A stretch of 47,184 nucleotides of DNA from an uncultured Phycisphaerales bacterium. GTDB taxonomy: Bacteria > Planctomycetota > Phycisphaerae > Phycisphaerales > UBA1924. A program made the translations under genes and the position numbers. The stretch lies in contig CALLYM010000262.1 in NCBI GenBank assembly GCA_937858155.1, forward strand, positions 1-47,184. Reading direction: 5' to 3'. The notes under the pieces were generated by a model. That model saw only the letters and a program-made list of their open reading frames with translations. It did not search any database and had not been told where the DNA came from. The stretch's first letter is position 1; each line of letters starts with the position of its first letter. Shown here one piece after another: positions 43,303-47,184 of the stretch.

Positions 43303-44751
43303 ATGACCAGCGTGGCGGCCCAATCGCCCCAGACCAAGTCCAGCAGCCATGCGCCCCGACGCGACGAGCGGCTCGACGACGTCGCCGCGAAAATCGGCCG
43401 CGGCGACCGCCTCTCCCTCGACGACGGCATGCTGCTCTACCAGACCCCTGACATCTGGACCGTGCTGCAGCTCGCCGACACCGTCCGGCATCGCCTGCAC
43501 GCCGACGTTGCGTACTACAACATCAACCGCCACCTGAACTACTCCAACGTCTGCGCCCTCTCCTGCAAGTTCTGCGAGTTCTACGCCAAGGCCACCGACA
43601 AAAAGGCCTACACCCGCGACATGGCGTACATCCGCGAGCAGGCCCGCCTCGCGGTCGAAGGCGGCGCGACGGAAATCCACAGCGTGGGCGGCCTGCACCC
43701 CACGCTCCCCTTCTCCTACTACACGGACATGGTCTCCACCATCCGCGACGAGGCCCGCCGGCTCGGCAGCGACCTGCACGTCAAGGCCTTCACCGCGGTC
43801 GAGATCGTCCACCTCTGCAAGATCGCCAAGGTCTACAAGGGCGCCAACGCCCCGGGCGAAGAAGGACGCACCGCCCGCCGTGAAGCCATCCGCCACGTCC
43901 TCACCGCCCTCAAAGATGCGGGGCTCGGCAGCCTCCCCGGCGGCGGCGCAGAAGTCTTCGACGACCGCGTTCACGACGAGGCGTACAAGGGCAAAATCCG
44001 AAGCGACGTCTGGCTCGACGTCCACCGCGTCGCACACGAAGTCGGCCTCAACACCAACGCCACCCTCCTTTACGGCCACATCGAGCAGCGCATGGACCGC
44101 CTCGTCCACATGGACATGCTGCGGCGCGCCCAGGACGAAGCGCTGGCGCGACTGGGGTATGCAGGCACCCAGCATCAGGCATCCGCGGCAGGCGACGGCA
44201 TTCGATCCGATGCGCACGGCGATGGTGGGCACCTTGGATACTCCGGGCACGAAGGGGGCGACGCGCCGGAGATCACACTGACGCGGAAGGGCGTCCCGCT
44301 CCCCGAACGCATCGCCTTCGGCACGAATGCCGAATCACGAATACCGAATGCCGAGACCTCTGGTTACTACCAAACGATCATCCCCCTCCCCTTCTTCCCC
44401 GACGGCTGCGAATTGGAGCACCTCCCCGGCCCCTCGGGCTTGGAGAACTACCGCACCACCGCCATCGCCCGCCTCATGCTCGACAACTTCCCGCACGTCA
44501 AGGCCTTCTGGATCATGCAGACCCTGCCCATGGCCCAGATCATGCTGCAGAGCGGCGCCGACGACATCGACGGCACCGTCGTGTGGTACGACATCACAAA
44601 GGTGGGCGGCGTCAGCACGCACCAGGAAGTCAGCGTGTGGACTCTGCAGAAAGCCATCCGCGAAGCGGGCTTCGAGCCCGTGGAACGTGACACGGTGTAC
44701 CGGAGAGTGTCACGAGACTCCGCAGATGGGCGCAAGTGGCGCGTGCAGTGA
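43303..44751 (+). CDS. mqnE: Aminodeoxyfutalosine synthase MqnE with a ~70-residue insertion
   Basis: A 482-residue radical-SAM enzyme of the futalosine menaquinone pathway, joining the enolpyruvyl ether of chorismate to adenosine to make aminodeoxyfutalosine. The 4Fe-4S motif is CALSCKFC at about residues 84-91 (CxxxCxxC). Signatures: LNYSNVCALSCKFCEFYAK, EIHSVGGLHPTLPFSYY, HVKAFTAVEIVHLCK, GLGSLPGGGAEVFDDRV and NTNATLLYGHIEQRMDRLVH. The usual enzyme is about 370 residues. Here the region between LVHMDMLRRAQDEALARLG and IIPLPFFPDGCELEHLPGP carries roughly 70 extra residues (about 283-352). A smaller insertion near 190 (KGANAPGEEGRTARREA) also occurs. No Shine-Dalgarno; promoter 5 nt upstream. 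Confidence 0.93.
   Translation: MTSVAAQSPQTKSSSHAPRRDERLDDVAAKIGRGDRLSLDDGMLLYQTPDIWTVLQLADTVRHRLHADVAYYNINRHLNYSNVCALSCKFCEFYAKATDKKAYTRDMAYIREQARLAVEGGATEIHSVGGLHPTLPFSYYTDMVSTIRDEARRLGSDLHVKAFTAVEIVHLCKIAKVYKGANAPGEEGRTARREAIRHVLTALKDAGLGSLPGGGAEVFDDRVHDEAYKGKIRSDVWLDVHRVAHEVGLNTNATLLYGHIEQRMDRLVHMDMLRRAQDEALARLGYAGTQHQASAAGDGIRSDAHGDGGHLGYSGHEGGDAPEITLTRKGVPLPERIAFGTNAESRIPNAETSGYYQTIIPLPFFPDGCELEHLPGPSGLENYRTTAIARLMLDNFPHVKAFWIMQTLPMAQIMLQSGADDIDGTVVWYDITKVGGVSTHQEVSVWTLQKAIREAGFEPVERDTVYRRVSRDSADGRKWRVQ
44322..44354. repeat. CGAATNCCGAAT short repeats inside mqnE
   Basis: CACGAATGCCGAATCACGAA followed by TACCGAATGCCGAG. The unit CGAAT-(G/A)CC recurs three times. The first 14 bases match exactly the intergenic copy at 41092-41105. 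It encodes NAESRIPNAE in the MqnE insertion. Confidence 0.6.
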
Positions 44752-44763
44752 TCGACCCGCGCG

Positions 44764-45741
44764 TCAGAAGTCGATCTTCACCCCCACGCCCGCAAAGAAC
44801 CCCATGTCCGCGTCCAACTGGCTGACGCGGTCCCCGCCCTCATCGTCCAGCGTCAACTGCTGAGAGAAGTTCGCGCCCACGTGCCCGGTCACACGCACCT
44901 GCGGGTGCACGCGCCAGTCGGCAGACAGCGTCACGGGCACGCGCCAGTCCCGCGCCACGCCGTTGGGGCTCGCGCCGTCGTCCGCGAGCCGGAAGTTGCG
45001 GGTCTCCGCCCCGATGGCCAGCGAGACCGACAGGTCCTCGCACGCGTGGTACGTCACCGCGCCCTGGTACGTCTGCACCGCCGCGCTCACCGTCGGGCTC
45101 GGGCCCGTCTCAAACGACCACCGCTCGCAGATCTGCCAGCGGATGATCGGCAGCGGGTACACGCCCGTGTCGTCCTCAAGCCCCGTGCGGAACGACAGGC
45201 TCAGGCCGTACGCCAGCGTCGGGCCCTGCGCGTACATCGCCCCCACGCGCCCGCCCCAGGTGATCGAATCACCGAAGTTCGCGTGGTCTTGGAACTGCGT
45301 CACCACCTCCGCCGCGGCCCAATACGACCAGTGCTCATCGTGCTGGCGCGCAAACCGCACCGACGCCTGCGCCGTCATCATGTCGTCCCACGGCTCCGCC
45401 ACGCCAGACACAAAGCCCGTCGCGTCCGTGAAGCTGTACACCGACCGCTCCGCCGCCAGTCCGACCGTCAACCGCCCCCGCAGCGACGTGGGGAACGTCA
45501 GAGCCGCGTCGCCCCCGACCCGGCTCACCGAAAACTCGCCGGGCGCGTCCGAAAAATCGGACGCGAAGTTGTGCTGCCCGCTGAATGTCAGAGTCGCCGT
45601 GGGCCTTGGCATCTGGAACCCTGGCGGCGGTGCTGGCACTTCTGGTGCGGGCGGCTGCGCCTGGCCAACCTCCGAAGGCGGCACGCCCTGCGACTGCGCA
45701 AGCACCGGAACGACAAGCAACGCGGCGAGAAAGGGGACCAT
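44764..45741 (-). CDS. Probable outer-membrane beta-barrel protein
   Basis: A 325-residue exported protein. The ATG at 45741 opens a signal peptide (MVPFLAALLVVPVLAQS), and the open frame beyond it overlaps tRNA-Ala. A proline-rich stretch (PPAPEVPAPPPGFQMPRP) follows the signal. The rest is a series of alternating hydrophobic strands, for example ATLTFSGQHNFAS, RGRLTVGLAAERSVYSF, LAYGLSLSFRTGL, LSVSLAIGAETRNF and VRVTGHVGANFSQQLTL. The C-terminus ends in Phe (FFAGVGVKIDF), the usual outer-membrane insertion signal. Two cysteines (ICERW and HACED) may pair. The substrate is unknown; it resembles planctomycete porin or transporter-like barrels. TATCCT lies 6 nt before the start with no Shine-Dalgarno. 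Convergent with mqnE. Confidence 0.75.
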   Translation of the reverse strand: MVPFLAALLVVPVLAQSQGVPPSEVGQAQPPAPEVPAPPPGFQMPRPTATLTFSGQHNFASDFSDAPGEFSVSRVGGDAALTFPTSLRGRLTVGLAAERSVYSFTDATGFVSGVAEPWDDMMTAQASVRFARQHDEHWSYWAAAEVVTQFQDHANFGDSITWGGRVGAMYAQGPTLAYGLSLSFRTGLEDDTGVYPLPIIRWQICERWSFETGPSPTVSAAVQTYQGAVTYHACEDLSVSLAIGAETRNFRLADDGASPNGVARDWRVPVTLSADWRVHPQVRVTGHVGANFSQQLTLDDEGGDRVSQLDADMGFFAGVGVKIDF

Positions 45742-45747
45742 GGCCAG

Positions 45748-45753
45748 AGGATA
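45748..45753 (-). promoter_or_regulatory. TATCCT -10-like element, likely leaderless start
   Basis: On the minus strand TATCCT lies 6 nt before the ATG at 45741, and no Shine-Dalgarno is present. No good -35 is visible. Confidence 0.45.
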
Positions 45754-45804
45754 CCGCCCGCCCCGCCACAAAGCGGACACCGCCCAAAGCGACCCCTGCC
45801 CTCC

Positions 45805-45810
45805 TACCCT
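45805..45810 (+). promoter_or_regulatory. -10-like element of tRNA-Ala
   Basis: TACCCT ends 9 nt before the mature tRNA 5' end, the right place for a -10 element with a short trimmed leader. Same TAnnnT pattern as the leaderless genes. Confidence 0.4.
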
Positions 45811-45819
45811 CGCCCTCGC

Positions 45820-45892
45820 GGGGCGATAGCTCAATTGGTAGAGCACTAGCTTTGCAAGCTAGGGGTTGGGAGTTCGAGTCTCCTTCGCTCCA
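45820..45892 (+). tRNA. tRNA-Ala (anticodon TGC)
   Basis: A 73-nt cloverleaf. Acceptor GGGGCGA (45820-45826) pairs with TCGCTCC (45885-45891) with one G-T pair; the discriminator is A45892. The D arm is GCTC..GAGC; the anticodon stem CTAGC/GCTAG encloses TTTGCAA with TGC at 45853-45855; the T arm is GGGAG-TTCGAGT-CTCCT. CCA is not encoded. Nothing else of note lies in the 221 bp between it and the next start. Confidence 0.96.
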
Positions 45893-46113
45893 TTCCCGCG
45901 GCACCCCGCACTGTGCCGCCTTCCACAGCAAAACCTGGGTTCTGTCGCCGTCCGACGCATCCCCGTCACCGCGCTCGAGAAGGGCGTTATGCTTTGGGAA
46001 GTGTCACCCATGTGTCTTCAACATCTGTTATCCATGTCCCTTCATTGAACACCTGAGCGGCATAGTCGTGAAACCCGGCACCAGGGTTGCACAAACGGAG
46101 GAAGGAGGCTTTC

Positions 46114-46734
46114 GTGACATCTCGAATTGCCCGAATAGATTCAAACACTCCTGCTCAACCGTCAGGGTGTACACGCGCGTGTTTGGTCAGAGTTCTCGCC
46201 TCAATATTCGGCATGTATTCTGTCGCACACAAACGTGCGCGACTCGTGCAAGCAATGTCTTGCGTTCTCATGGTGCTGTCGCTTGCGTGTTCGCGTGTGC
46301 ATGGGCAGCAGTACGTCTGGCAACTTCGCACGAACGTTAGTGGACCAGCACCAAGTTCGCTCGCGATGGCGTACGACGCGTCCCGGGATCGCATCGTGGC
46401 CTTCGGTGGGTATCCCGGATTCGGCTCCACATTTTCAAACGCGACGTGGGAGTACGACAGTTCCGTATGGCTACAACGGAATGTGACGTTCGGGCCGGGT
46501 GGACGCAATACCCATGCCATGGCATACGACTCAGCCCGTGGTGTTACGACGCTCTTTGGGGGCACGTCTTCATCCAATCTATCAACTGCAAGCATGTGGG
46601 AGTGGAACGGCATCACGTGGACAGAGCACGCAGTCGAAGGACCATCGCCTCGCACCGGATGCGGGCTTGCGTATGACGCGGCAAGAGGGGTCACTGTGCT
46701 CTTCGGCGGAAGCACGACCGGGAGCCCGGACGGG
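46114..46734 (+). CDS. Exported kelch-repeat protein, truncated by junction
   Basis: Start of a secreted beta-propeller protein. GTG at 46114 is preceded by GGAGGAAGGAGG with 5 nt to the start, the strongest ribosome-binding site in the window. It would give a long N-terminal extension before the signal core (RARLVQAMSCVLMVLSLAC..VHGQ, cleavage near residue 66); ATGs at 46213 or 46255 are alternatives. Three kelch blades follow: DRIVAFGGYPGFG..TWEYD, GVTTLFGGTSSSN..MWEWNG and GVTVLFGGSTTG. Each blade has the hydrophobic-GG turn and a W-E repeat. The frame leaves kelch sequence at about 46734 and continues to 47043 only as antisense of the ABC and hydrolase genes. Base composition is less GC-rich than the rest. 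Confidence 0.8.
46725..46734. other. Putative chimeric junction (right)
   Basis: CCCGGACGGG fits both the plus-strand kelch gene (SPDG) and the minus-strand ABC gene (GPSG of Walker A, read backwards). Each gene loses its family pattern at this point. The 10 bp are themselves an inverted repeat (CCCG-GA-CGGG). Confidence 0.7.
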
Positions 46735-46871
46735 CCGATGAGCGAGACGAACTCGCCCTGCTGCACGGTGAGATCGACGTCGGCGAGCGCATGGACCGGC
46801 CCGTCGGCCGTCCTGAAGACGAGATCGAGCCCCTTCGCCTCGATGATCGCTGGCGCTGACGCCGTGGTCAC
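46725..46871 (-). CDS. ABC transporter ATP-binding protein, 5' fragment
   Basis: N-terminal 48 residues of an ABC ATPase of the nitrate/sulfonate/taurine type. GTG start at 46871 overlaps the stop of the M20 gene (GTGA). The pattern IIEAKGLDLVF, GPVHALADVDLTVQQGEFVS and LIGPSG is followed in the family by CGKST; here the Walker A motif breaks after GPSG and the frame goes on antisense to the kelch gene. Almost all of the domain is missing. Confidence 0.85.
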
Positions 46872-47184
46872 GCCTTCGCCATCTCGACCGCCGCGCGCAG
46901 CAGCACGTCGCAGCCGGCCGCCATCTGCTCGGGCTCCGTCCACTCCTCCTCGTTGTGCGAGAGGCCGTCCTTGCACGGGACGAAGATCATCGAGGTCGGC
47001 ACGACTCGCGCCGTGTAGCAGCTGTCGTGCCCTGGCCCGCTGACGATCTCGCGCCAGCTGTAGCCGCCGTCCTCGGCCGCCTTGCGCACGGCCGCAATGC
47101 AGGTGGGATCGAACGCCACCGGCGGGAAGTACCAGATCTGGTTCACTTCCGCTTCGAGGCCTAAGGGCTCACACGCCGCCTTCA
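46868..47184 (-). CDS. M20-family amidohydrolase (HyuC/allantoate amidohydrolase-like), C-terminal part
   Basis: The frame is open to the right edge, so only about 105 C-terminal residues are seen. SGPGHDSCYTARVVPTSMIF and CKDGLSHNEEEWTEPEQMAA are the C-terminal pattern of Zn-dependent N-carbamoyl-amino-acid hydrolases, beta-ureidopropionases and allantoate amidohydrolases; H in SGPGHD and H in SHNEEE belong to the active site region. It ends in GTGA shared with the ABC gene, so the two form an operon typical of nucleobase or amide salvage loci. It probably belongs to a different organism from the central segment. Confidence 0.85.
   Translation of the reverse strand, partial: KAACEPLGLEAEVNQIWYFPPVAFDPTCIAAVRKAAEDGGYSWREIVSGPGHDSCYTARVVPTSMIFVPCKDGLSHNEEEWTEPEQMAAGCDVLLRAAVEMAKA

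Noticed and set aside
46155..46976. Single minus-strand fusion of ABC ATPase and kelch-antisense
   Set aside because: The part after GPSG is the reverse complement of the kelch gene; a product of the junction.
1..47184. CRISPR arrays, insertion sequences, prophage genes
   Set aside because: No spaced direct repeats, transposase or phage structural genes were recognised; the repeats found are short and local.

Overview
The window is a GC-rich bacterial contig. Its central part, about 0.6 to 46.7 kb, looks like a planctomycete of the Phycisphaerae type. Supporting signs are two secreted proteins ending in paired DFNxDGLFPDT-type dockerin-like repeats, an outer-membrane-type barrel protein, lipoproteins, meso-diaminopimelate-type MurE, and menaquinone made by the futalosine route (MqnE). 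No rRNA, CRISPR array, transposase or prophage gene was seen. One tRNA gene, Ala(TGC), is present.

Both ends look chimeric. At the left, a GT51 peptidoglycan transglycosylase fragment (1-606, + strand) meets the 3' end of an HD-domain gene read from the other strand, and both break inside a conserved motif at a short shared GC-rich string. At the right, a kelch-repeat gene breaks at about 46.73 kb and meets, head-on, an ABC-transporter ATPase cut at its Walker A motif, followed by the C-terminus of an M20 amidohydrolase. Assembly error or a cloning chimera is the simplest explanation.

Layout: (i) 0.6-4 kb, phoH and an HDIG c-di-AMP phosphodiesterase-like gene, the usual phoH-HDIG(-ybeY) order; (ii) 4-9 kb, a lipoprotein, a VOC protein, a choice-of-anchor-L/dockerin protein, trmL with a cysteine-less tandem thioredoxin-fold protein, and a second SpoU methyltransferase; (iii) 9-14 kb, a plus-strand run of a GT2, a BshC-like protein, a BtuF-like lipoprotein and gamma-glutamyltransferase; (iv) 14-35 kb, a long minus-strand run read from right to left: queA, murE, murF, mraY, a lipoprotein hydrolase, a giant AsmA-like protein, a DnaJ-like co-chaperone, a GT2, a GT87, a polyprenyl-phosphate sugar transferase, mnmG and a CPA2 antiporter. 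This joins peptidoglycan precursor synthesis to a lipid-carrier glycan module; (v) 35-41 kb, rsmD, a UvrD-like helicase-nuclease and a TlpA-like fusion; (vi) 41-46.7 kb, a hypothetical gene, a second dockerin protein, mqnE, an outer-membrane protein, tRNA-Ala and a kelch protein.

The most interesting pattern is regulatory. Six genes, each at the head of a likely transcription unit or following a gap, lack a Shine-Dalgarno sequence and instead carry TAnnnT exactly 5 or 6 nt before the start codon. This suggests leaderless transcripts. Other points are a 70-residue repeat-containing insertion inside MqnE, insertions in RsmD and MraY, and several perfect inverted repeats in the intergenic DNA around rsmD.
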